Assembly (NCBI GenBank): GCA_022497145.1
Contig: MU385857.1
Coordinates: 620,001-684,000 of the forward strand
Direction of reading: 5' to 3'
Source: Rostrohypoxylon terebratum
Taxonomy: Eukaryota > Ascomycota > Sordariomycetes > Xylariales > Hypoxylaceae
DNA length: 64,000 nucleotides
Under the pieces are notes generated by a model, which was not told the DNA's origin, did not search any database, and was given only the letters and a program-made list of their open reading frames with translations. A program made the translations under genes and the position numbers. Each line of letters starts with the position of its first letter. Within the stretch, counting starts at the first letter, position 1. This document shows, in pieces, positions 53,946-64,000 of this stretch.

Positions 53946-56900
53946 GTCTGCTTGACGATGCGCAACGATAATGAATTGCGTTAAGGTATGTCAGAAGTGG
54001 TTGTCGACGGGCAAGAGAGCTTGAACTAATAAATATCAATCGGATGCAATGGCAAGAGAAGTCCGTCTAAAAATGTCCGAAAGCGGAAAGGTTATCGTTT
54101 GCCGCCGGGGTATGATGCGGAATGACGTCGGGAATGGTTTAAGGTAATCTGTTTGTGCTCTGTGGATTGTGGGTACATAAACCCTTGAAGATAGGCAGTT
54201 TGTGTTTTTATGTTGACGAAAAGTCAGATGGGATTTTATGTGAAACGTTTAGAAGAGAAGACAGCTTTTTATTGAAGAGGAGCGGTCTTAGGACAATGGG
54301 AACACGCAATACGATGCATGAGACGGCTGGAAGTTGCCGGCTACCGATTTGGGATGGGTCTTTCTTGGCATGGCAGCGGGAATGGAATCATCAGCAAAGG
54401 CCAGTGGTGCCAATTAGCTGCCAATGGTGGCTGTGTACGCGTGTTTAGAAGGCCTGACCTTGACGTGGGTAGTGCCTTTAATGTACTTTCCACCGTAATT
54501 CATATGCAACAGTACAATGAGTACTTATTACATAATATTTCAAATTACAAGGTTTGTGTAGTGTTCGTGCCGGTCTGCTGGTTGAAAGCTTGCTAATGAT
54601 CTCGGGAACTTTCGAGAATGGAGTCCTAGAGCTTTTAGTGGCAGAGCAGAAAGTCAATTGGTCCCCCAATTGCACAGCTCTTCAAACTCTATTCCAAATC
54701 TCGAAGCTTTTCGCAACGAAATACCGGACTGGTTTGATTTTGTTTAAATCACCTGCTTGGCTACTGGGCTACTCGTGGCTTGGGCGTGAGATGACGAATG
54801 GATACCCAGACAGCAGACTCCAGAGTCCCAGTCTGCCAGATTCATCGATAGCTCCGCAATCAAGGCTGAGCAAGTCTCAGCAACATGGAATATTAAGGCG
54901 AATCCGTAAAATACAGATTCCTTCGCTGCCCGCGTCGCATCTTCTACGCTATTTGGAAACCGTCTTGAATCTAATACAGTATTATCCAACGTCCTCATGA
55001 TGACCTCAGCTGCTTAGCTGCTCAGCTTCCGCAAAGGACTTAAAAGAACATCATGCCCCCTAGACGATTATCACTTTCAGGGTTGATGTGGCTATGAGGG
55101 CAAAAGCCTTTCTCAGACCTTGATGACCTGGAACTTGGAAGATCTCAAAACCCGAGATACCATGCCTACTAGTACATACTACATACATACTAGTACATAA
55201 AGACAAAGCGCGATATTCGCCTCCTACAAGCTAGGTAGTAGCTCCAAGCGTACGGGGTCTATCAAACTCCAAATGTTCTTGGTCGACACTAGACCCATGT
55301 CACAGTTCACAGCATACAGTCGCGGGGGATTTGCGATCATCTACAATTACTTTTCTCTGGAGTAAACACTTCGGTCTCAGGAATCTATCCTTGTCTTATA
55401 TTACTAACATTACTTTTTATTATGCCTCACGCGCCATTCCATTCCTTATCCGGCATCACATACCTGATGGAAGCAGAACTAATGTGCCGGTTGTCTGACA
55501 TTATGACATTATGACATTAGGATATTAGAGGCACGGCACAAGGTATGTACACCTCTCCTCCCTGGCGTTCAAATTAAAATAAAATAAGAATACCTTCATC
55601 ACTGTTGGATAACCACAAGGTAGGTTGCAACCATTCAGAATATTCCAATACAAACAATACTACCTAACCTTGCAGTGATGAAAATTTGATTTTTCGTCCT
55701 CAACAATCTCGGAGTCGTTTTTTAGCAGTCTCTTTTTTTACCAGGATCTTGTGCTCAGCTAGTCTAGAACCCGAGAATTGACGATCAGTTGCTGAGTTGA
55801 AGGGGACGGAGGGCAGCAGGTCCGCTAGCTAATGACATGCGGCCACGTCAAAAATCTCCGTAGATTCATTATCATGGACCCATGGCATGCCCGCCCATCT
55901 CAACACACACAACTGCAACTGTAGCAGCAACCTCGCCCGAGAAGAGAAACAAGAACAGCACGACGCGCAGCCCAAATATAAAAACCACAGTACATGACTC
56001 GCTCGTAAGATCTCTACCTGCCGTAGATGTAACTCGCGAATACCACTTGACTGGTAGCCGCGAGCCCAATTTTCGTCCAAATGCATCCATGAATACATAC
56101 ATCTCATACCCACATGCTCCCTGCTGAGGTACCTGAAGTCCACGTTGCGCTGTCCACGGTCGCCTTGCGAGCCAATCATTCCCCTCCCATCGCCTCGCTG
56201 GAGGGTTTGCCAACTCATCATCGCATCAAATGTGGTCTGTGTGTAGCCTTCAAGTATCGCTATTCCTGCACCTCTCTTGTCGCCGACGCTTTTCTCCTTT
56301 CCCTTCCTTCTCCTCGTGCTGTACCGATCCTGGTTTGACATGTAAACCGCTTTTTGCCTTTACTCTATTTCTTCCTTTTGCCCAATTTGGCCCCGTGTCT
56401 TGCCCGAGTCGAGCCACCGACGTTATGTCCAGCTGCATATTTCGTCACACAAATTACTAGGGCGACTTGAGGAATCCTCCGGGTGCCACGCAGGGCGCAT
56501 TTTTTCTTTCGCGCCCTCGAATTTCGCTAGTCATTCGCTTTTTCTTCACACGCGTCAGACAGGAGCTCGTATAAACTCTGTCGAGTATACCTTCTAGCTT
56601 TGAGTGAAGTCGTCAAGTCATGATTGATTTAGTCATAAATGCACCTAACTACACCAATGCTTCCTTGCCCGCCCTGCTTGCATATTTGGACGTCTAGCAG
56701 TGTTCGCCGTCACAACCTTCAAACGTTGACAAGAGTTTCCAGCCGAAGAAAAGGAAAAGAAAAAAAAGCAGAACATGTCGGAGGTTATCCTGACCCTTCT
56801 AGCACTTCGAGTTCCGAAACCGTCGACTCCATCTCCTATGGCTATGCAGTTATTTGAGTCGAACAGACCAGGCATATGAAAAGAAAGGGGAATACTGGAG

Positions 56901-57173
56901 GGTGAGGTCCGAGATGTCGAAGGCACGCTGATGGCACAGGCGCCCCCAAATTTAAGCTCGCGAGAGATGATTTATATATTAGGTCGTCGCCGGCCGGAAG
57001 TTGAACCGTCTTTTACATCCCATGATATCATTAGCGTCGTGAAAATGCTTCGAAAGTGTCGCAAGGGTAGCGAGACGATACCCCAGCCAGCAGACTTGGT
57101 CCCCGGTGGCCGGAGAACTCGCCAAAAAAATAAAACAGAAGTCAAGTGTTGCGTCAAGAGAGAAGAAGACATT
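53946..57173. other. Intergenic, 3.2 kb
   Basis: RCR promoter and ARL8 3' flank. The longest frames (54554-55000 plus, 55829-56341 minus) have no family resemblance and overlap other open frames, so neither is called. A GACATTAT short repeat lies near 55498-55519. Confidence 0.45.
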
Positions 57174-58025
57174 TCATCTGTTGGCCCACTTCATGAGCCA
57201 TTGGATTACCGCGTCTAGGTTGGTCTCCTCCTTCGCACTAATCCCGTAGCAGGAAACTTCGCGATGTCCTATACTCTTGAGGTCTAGAGCGTCTATGAGT
57301 TCATCCACGCTGAGCTTAATATGGAGGTCAGACTTATTGCCTAGCACGAGCAACGGGATCCCTTCGAGACTCGGCTGCGACATGAGGGAATGGAGTTCTT
57401 CCTTTGCCATAGGCAATAGGTCTTGGTCAGCGATGTCTACGATGAACACGATCGCATTCACTCCGCGACAATATCTCTCCCACATCGGCCGAAAGCGAGG
57501 TTGACCGCCCAAGTCCCAACATTTGAGTGTCACATGGCCACGTTGTACGCGCTTCATATTGAAACCGACAGTGGGAATAGAGCTACACGACCTGTTAGCC
57601 GATCCGATGACTACCATTTCGACGCCTAAAAGTGTAACAAAATTTATCAATGTTATTAGTGAGGGCCTCGTGCTTACTCGATCGTAAATTCTCCACCCTA
57701 CAAAAGAAATCAGATGGTTAGCGACGCTTGAAATTTTTGGCGAATAGCGAGTTCGAGTACTTACCGACAAGACGCGAAGCAAGGAGGTCTTTCCAGCATT
57801 CTGCAAACCTATCATCGTCACGTCCATTTCAGTCGCCCTAGTTGGGGCCGTTAGTATGGTGCACTGCAAGTAAGAAAATTGACGACGTCGCGGTGCAGAA
57901 TGCGCATGCAGGTACGGCGGTGAGTGGCACAATCTCGCGACCCCGCGCTGGGTGCAGCTTTCGTGGACTCACCAGAACGTTCTGAGCAACCAGTCATACA
58001 CCTTTCGAAATAACCCTGCCATCAT
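57174..58025 (-). CDS. arl8: Arf-like small GTPase Arl8
   Basis: Minus strand, four exons: 57973-58025, 57765-57837, 57678-57697 (20 nt) and 57174-57582; 184 aa (or 183 from the second of two adjacent ATGs). GTP-binding motifs: G1 GLQNAGKTS, switch I/G2 IPTVGFNM, G3 WDLGGQPRF with MWERYCRGVNAIVFIVD, and G4 NKSD. The N-terminal helix LFRKVYDWLLRTFW is amphipathic and carries no myristoylation glycine directly after Met, as in Arl8 proteins that use an acetylated N-terminus. In animals Arl8 controls lysosome motility; in filamentous fungi a vacuolar or endosomal trafficking role is likely. The 20-nt third exon encodes GGEFTID and is essential. Start context has tandem ATGATG. Confidence 0.92.
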
Positions 58026-60466
58026 GTCCAGATCCTCAGGTAATCGTGTCTAATCAGTAGCAAAACGTAGGAGCTCTTGGATCGCTGGTATCGTAGAAAA
58101 CGGTGATATTTTTGTAGGTTCACGCAAGGCCAGGCGGTTAGGGAAAAAATACACGCGGTAGACGCAAAGAGATGATTGAGGGTTTGTCTCAAACAACAGG
58201 TTTTAAATAGTTTGCGATTCGGCTTGCTTGCTGAAATTAGGAATAAAATGTCTCGTATGACGATGAGCTGCGATGTCTTTGCTCGTAGCGCTCACGGCGG
58301 GTTCGTCGGCCCCAGGCGCAAATTGCGTTCGGTGAATGCGAACTGTCTAGGTAGCTTCTGGCGGTGGTGAAGGTACATGCAACATTTGATGAAAGATAGA
58401 AGCGGGATGGACGGTGACGCCTGGACGGAGGGTCACAATTCCCCACCACGGAAGATCGCACAAGCTGTTATGAACTTATGATGCCCCGTGCCTTCAACTG
58501 GGACGTGACCAAGTGGGAGGGATAGAAGGCCGACCTTGCATCTGAACGGGCAGCGGCTAGAAAGACTGGGGTTTCATTCGTCTGTTTCAACAAGGCCAGT
58601 CAATTTCGAACCACAATAATCCAAATGGGCTAAAAAAAAAGTGATAGTGGTGGTAGTGGTATGTAGTAGGTACGTTTGGTACTGTGAACAAGACTACCTA
58701 GGACCTAGGTACGCAGCACAGCAGCAAAAAGGGAATGGATAATGTGCGCGCGGGATAGGAAAGCTGACAGGCGGGAACAAGATTGGAGAGCCGCGAGTAT
58801 GGGGAATTAAGACGGTCGCTATTGAACGGCCCGTTGCGAGCGTTTCGTGCACGGGAAACCCTTGGAAGTATCGTCCTGATCCTAGAGGTCCCAGACTGCT
58901 AGTCTCGTAGCTCGATGGGAATCAGAAGTGAGATTTGCCTAGCTAGTAGGTCTGCAGGCGATAGTAGAATAGGTAGCCGAATAGAAGATGGGGATGGAAC
59001 GAAAGCAGTAAGGGCTTATGCTCTCTCCTGTGGGGATCGCTGTGGAAGAACGATAGGCAATAAGATTTCCTTATGCTCTCCTCGCAACTTTACGCCTCGA
59101 GGTTTTCCCGAACTGCTACTCTAGCCGCCTCGGAGACCCGTCACCTGCTCGGGCGGGTAAGGTATCCAAAAACTCCCCCACACTCAGCAAGCAGCTAAAC
59201 GTATTAGGCCTATGCTGCTTTACGTATCTCTTCGCTGGGCAGACGGGCAGGCAATTTGTTCCCACCGGCGATAATATATTAATTCGTCTAATATAAGTAG
59301 TGGTAGTGAGAAGTAAATGGTATAGAGAAATCAAAGGCTAGCGCAACTATTTAGGACGATATCGCGATAAATTCAACTTTCGGCAACACGGTGCGAGCGA
59401 TCACGGGGAAGGAAGAGGAGAAGGCGGCGGTGCTTGGGTGCTTTGACCGGAGCACTAGACGGAGATCGGCTTGTTTGTAGCAGAGGGACCAAGTCGAAAA
59501 TGGTAGGTTGTGATTTGAGGTCCCAGAACTGGTCGGGTCCTTCAGATGCAGGTAGTGAACGACCTCAAGCAAGGTCAGATGCGGCAGGCCAAAAGTAGAG
59601 AAGATAGGTGAGTTGTAGACCTGGTAGAACCCAGGACCAAGAGGCTGGAGGTTAGGTACCTACCAATTACCACCAGACGAATTCGGATTTGGGTCAAGGC
59701 GAGGCAGCCTGCGGGATGCAAGCAGCGCGGCAGGTAGCTTTGAGGTCGGGGTTGGGCTGCAAGACTGGTGCAAGATGACAGCAACAATAACCATGCACGT
59801 CGCACTCCGTGCTTAGTGAAGATATGAGTGGTTGAGAATCCTCTAAAACAGAACAGCGCTATTATTGAGTTGAACTTTAGTAACCCATGTAGGTAGTATA
59901 ATCTATCACAACGACAACAAATTATTTATTTGAATTGCAGAGGCTTCGAACTTTCTTGGTGAGAAAATAAGGAAGAAGTTCAGATTGAAGTTTACATGGA
60001 GTAAAAGATTCTAAAAGCCGAACTAGAACCCATTTAAAAGCCCGTGAACTTAAAGTTCGTTGACACAACTAAGGAAACAGCTAGACACATACATAACTTT
60101 GATCCAATTCGCGGCTTCCATATACTAATACAACGAGTACCAGTCCGACCAACAGATGGATGCATAATTGTCCTTGCGTACCTACGTACATCCAATGCCG
60201 ACGTCTAGGCGAATCGAAATGGAACCTTAGAACCTGAAGAGCGCGCTAACTACGTAGGTCCATCTGATAAAGGCTTATCGATAGCGGATCAAATGATAAC
60301 TGGTGGGGGCCAAATTTTTGGAATTGAAATCTTTTGGTCGATAAGGATTTTTTTTTCCCAAGGTTATCACTCTTCCAAGGAAAGCTTCGAAAACGTGAAA
60401 CTCAATGCGAGAAGGAACTTTTTACCTTCAACCTCAATAAACTCAAGAAATCTCTTGGTCGCCAAC
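58026..60466. other. Intergenic, 2.4 kb, divergent promoters
   Basis: Between divergent ARL8 and RPA2. Contains copy 3 of the 16-bp repeat (58695-58710) and several small GGTAGT-type tracts. No gene supported. Confidence 0.5.
58696..58710. repeat. Near-palindromic repeat ACCTAGGACCTAGGT, copy 3
   Basis: Third exact copy, preceded by CT and followed by ACGCAGC. Confidence 0.9.
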
Positions 60467-63400
60467 ATGGCACCTCAGCCGACCAACACAAGCTGGGACC
60501 ACGAATATAACACTCTTCGCCGAGAGAAGTTATTTAGGGAACCTCCAACAGATCACTCTGCGTACCCTCTGTTGCAAGAAGCTATCAATCCACATATCGA
60601 GTCTTTTGATGCACTTTTCGGCAACGATGGCCTGATCGCACACGGGATTGTCGACATTGGCACAAAACTATTCCTAGATGGAGACGAACGCGCTCCACCA
60701 TCCGAGAGGAACAAACTGAAGATCAGATACAAGGGCATACACCTCCAGAAATCACAACTTCCACCTACCAATAAATTCGCCGTCAGAAACCGAGAGATTT
60801 TCCCCGCCGAATGCAGAGAACGACATGTGTCATATAGGGGAAAGCTTTCTGCTACTTTTGAATACAGGATAAATGATGGAGATCCGAAGGAGTTCACTCG
60901 AGAGATTGGTCAGCTCCCGATTATGGTAAAGGTAAGGCCCAAGACTTTTCACAATTCACTGGTGGGGGTTTCGCTCTCTAAACTGGAATCCAGTCGACCC
61001 AATGCCACCTCAGAGACAATAGCCCAGCACAATTAGTTGCGCGAAAAGAAGAGTCGGAAGAACTAGGGGGCTACTTCATCATCAACGGCATCGAGAAGAT
61101 TATACGACTTCTTCTAGTCAACCGAAGAAATTTCCCCTTGGCGATCAACCGTCCCAGTTTCACCAATCGTGGTTCTGCCTACACCCCCTACGGTATTATT
61201 CTTAGATCAGTACGACCAGATGAAACTTCCCAGACCAACGTTCTTCATTATCTGAACGATGGCAATGTTACCTTTCGTTTCTCCTGGCGAAAGAATGAAT
61301 ATCTTGTCCCGGTAATGATGATTCTGAAGGCCCTCGTGGAGACAAACGACAGAGAAATTTTCGAAGGCTTGATTGGATCCCCTGATTCGAAGGGAATCAA
61401 GAACACATTCCTCACGGATCGGGTCGAGCTCTTGCTTCGGACTTACAAGACCTATGGAATCTATACTATGGCACAAACCCGGGCATACCTTGGGGAAAAG
61501 TTTCGACCTGTGTTGGGTGTACCTGATACCCTATCGCATTACGAAGTCGGCACCGAGTTTTTGCGACGAATTGTGCTCGTCCATCTAGGCAATATGAATG
61601 TTACAGAGGGACAAGATTCAGACAAGTTCCGCATGCTTCTATTCATGATCAGGAAACTCTATGCGTTGGTCGCTGGTGATTGTGCGGTGGACAACCCCGA
61701 TGCAGTACAGAACCAGGAGATTCTCTTAGGCGGGTTTCTGTACGGTCAAATAATCAAGGAACGACTAGATGAGTTGCTTTCAGTCGGGCTCCGCAGTTCT
61801 CTTCGGGACTATTTTAGGAGGTATCCGGCTAGAACTTTCACTTCAGAAGAATTCGGGAAAGATTTTCCGATTAAACTCTTCCAGAAAACCAATGAGAATG
61901 TCGGCAATGCCCTGGAATACTTTATGTCGACCGGTAATTTGTCGAGTCCATCGGGTCTAGATCTACAACAAGTCTCGGGCTTTACCGTTGTTGCGGAAAA
62001 GCTCAACTTCCTCCGTTTCCTAAGCCATTTCCGCATGGTTCATCGTGGAAGTTTCTTCGCTCAATTGAAGACTACAACGGTACGAAAGTTATTACCAGAG
62101 TCTTGGGGGTTCCTTTGCCCTGTCCATACGCCAGATGGTTCTCCCTGCGGCCTACTCAATCATTTGGCACATAAGTGCAAGATTATGACCGAGTCCGCTG
62201 ATGTTTCGACAATCCCGCAGTTAGCTGCTGAGCTGGGCGTTGTCGATACTTCATCTGCCGCCACCGATGAGAGCGTCGTGGTCATTCTGAACGGAAGAAT
62301 TCTTGGTTGGTGTCACCCGTCAGAGTCACGCAGAATAGCGGACACATTTCGATATTGGAAAGTCGAGGGTTCCCATGGCATCCCTGTCCATCTTGAGATT
62401 GGCCACGTACCGTCCTCTAATGGAGGATCTTACCCTGGCATATATATGTCTTCCGAACCTTCTAGGATGGTGAGGCCGACCAAGTACCTTCCGCTAGAAA
62501 AAGAGGATTTTGTCGGTCCCCTTGAGCAACCGTATATGTCTATTGCCTGCACGGAACAGGAAGTCGTTTCTGGTGAATCGACACATGTCGAATTCGACCC
62601 TACAAATATCCTTTCGATATTGGCAAATATGACACCATTTTCTGACTTTAACCAATCTCCAAGAAACATGTATCAGTGCCAGATGGGTAAACAGACGATG
62701 GGGACCCCAGCAACCGCGTTAGTACACCGAACAGACAACAAGATGTACCGTATTCAGACCGGACAGACACCCATTGTCAGATCACCACTACACAATGCAT
62801 ACGGCTTCGACAATTTCCCCAACGGTGCAAACGCTGTCGTTGCTGTCATATCGTACACGGGGTATGATATGGACGACGCGATGATTATAAACAAGTCCGC
62901 CCACGACCGAGGTTTTGGGCACGGGACAATTTACAAGACTAAAAAATACACCCTCAAAGAAGAAAGTCGCACAAGAGCAGCTAAAAACGTCACTAAGATG
63001 TTCGGCTTCGCCCCAGGCAGCGTTGTTAAGGCATGGACGCAGACGATGCTAGACGAGGACGGTCTTCCCCACGTTGGACGAATGGTTCAGGAAGGCGACG
63101 TCATTTTCGCTTACCACACGGTTTCCGCCGACTATAGCGGCAACTTGGTAAACCGAGATGGTGTCACCAAGTACGAAAAGTACAAGGACTCGGAACAAGG
63201 ATTCATTGAAGAAGTGCGAATAATCGGCAGTGAGCAAGGCAACGAACCTGCCCAGACAATCTCAATCAAGTTCCGTGTTCCTCGGTCACCGGTCATTGGA
63301 GATAAATTTTCATCTCGCCACGGTCAAAAGGGTGTGTGTTCGCAGAAATGGCCGGCTGTGGATATGCCATTCTCGGAATCGGGTATCCAGCCAGATATCA

Positions 63401-64000
63401 TCATCAACCCACACGCCTTCCCCTCTCGAATGACAATCGGTATGTTTGTCGAGTCGCTAGCAGGGAAGGCGGGCGCGCTTCACGGGTTAGCACAAGACTC
63501 AACGCCTTTTCGATTCGACGAAGAAAACACGGCTGCTGATTTCTTCGGTCATCAGCTCATGAAGGCTGGGTACAATTACCACGGAAATGAGCCGATGTAC
63601 TCGGGGATCACAGGTGAGGAATTGGGTGCCGATATCTACATAGGTGTTGTGTATTACCAACGACTACGACACATGGTGAACGATAAGTACCAGGTGAGAA
63701 CCACGGGACCAGTGGTCGCAACAACGGGTCAACCAATCAAAGGTAGAAAACGAGGAGGTGGTATTCGTGTGGGAGAAATGGAGAGAGATGCTCTATTAGC
63801 ACACGGCACAGCGTTCCTTCTTCAGGATCGTCTCCTCAACTGTTCGGATTATACTCCATCATGGGTATGCCGTAGATGCGGATCGTTCTTGTCAATACAA
63901 CCAACAGTGTCTCCGTTCGCTGGCAGGAAGAAGACGGTAAATACAGTTCGATGTCGCAACTGTGCGACACGCCTCGATCAGATCAGCGACATTGATTTGA
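60467..64000 (+). CDS. rpa135: RNA polymerase I second-largest subunit (RPA2/RPA135), 3' end outside window
   Basis: Exon 1 is 60467-60931 and exon 2 runs from 60994 to the window end without a stop; 155 plus about 1,002 codons are visible. The intron (GTAAGG..ATCCAG, 62 nt) is phase 0. Pol I second-subunit features: GGYFIINGIEKIIRLLLVNRRN, NLRFRLSH-type FRFLSHFRMVHRG, WGFLCPVHTPDGSPCGLLNHL, GYDMDDAMIINKSA, SSRHGQKGV, and a C-terminal zinc finger CRRCG..CRNC. Comparison with the usual length (~1,200 aa) suggests only about 50-80 residues lie beyond the edge. It transcribes rDNA in the nucleolus. The ATG at 60467 is chosen because the conserved protein begins there; the frame stays open upstream without an ATG closer than the leader. 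Confidence 0.95.

Noticed and set aside
54554..55000. 148-codon plus frame between RCR and ARL8
   Set aside because: No family resemblance, no clear ATG context, and no splice partners found.
55829..56341. 170-codon minus frame
   Set aside because: Other minus and plus frames are open over the same DNA and the product has no recognisable features.
57583..57677. 95-nt ARL8 intron as a twin intron
   Set aside because: After the possible internal acceptor TTTTAG the sequence GCGTCG cannot complete a donor of any stwintron class.

Overview
The window is nuclear DNA from a filamentous ascomycete (Pezizomycotina). The evidence is short spliceosomal introns of about 50-130 nt with GTAAGT or GTATGT donors and CTAAC-type branch sites, together with single-copy fungal genes: RCR, fibroin-3-related, SYLF/Ysc84, Arp9, Pkr1 and a fungal TRP channel. 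A Sordariomycete, possibly Xylariales, is my best guess; this is inference. I rebuilt the exons by hand from splice signals, reading frame and protein-family knowledge. For each spliced gene called complete the exons sum to a multiple of three, except the deliberately flagged cases.

Layout. 1-7.5 kb: a vacuolar TRP channel (YVC1 type), a small Cys-rich protein, the eRF1 methyltransferase MTQ2, and SMD1 and PKR1 on the minus strand. 9.6-15.5 kb: two unrelated F-box proteins. 15.4-21.6 kb: a 6.2-kb stretch with no supportable gene, only simple repeats. 21.6-33.6 kb: SYLF protein, ARP9, quinone reductase ZTA1, CCT4, and RPT1 divergent from CCT4. 34-41 kb: a zinc-binding protein, a DUF4470/TPR gene with an in-frame TAG, and a sulfatase. 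42.9-54 kb: SF3B6/p14, a STIMATE-like vacuolar membrane protein, a zinc-ribbon protein, a fibroin-3-related protein and an RCR protein. 57-64 kb: ARL8 and the RNA polymerase I subunit RPA2, which runs off the window end.

Most genes are housekeeping functions (splicing, proteostasis, chromatin, translation termination, vacuole and ER membrane) and form no obvious cluster. CCT4 and RPT1 share a 492-bp divergent promoter and both serve protein quality control. There is no secondary-metabolite cluster, intact transposon, CRISPR, rRNA or recognisable tRNA.

The unusual signals are at RNA level. YVC1 carries a spliceosomal twin intron (stwintron, type [D1,2]). The sulfatase needs a GC-AG intron. 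The SF3B6 stop codon sits in a UGA-CAA-UUA context followed by 84 open in-frame codons. ARP9 has an open, splice-joinable 191-codon N-terminal extension. An exact 16-bp near-palindrome occurs three times in intergenic DNA, once at the broken 5' end of a coding remnant.
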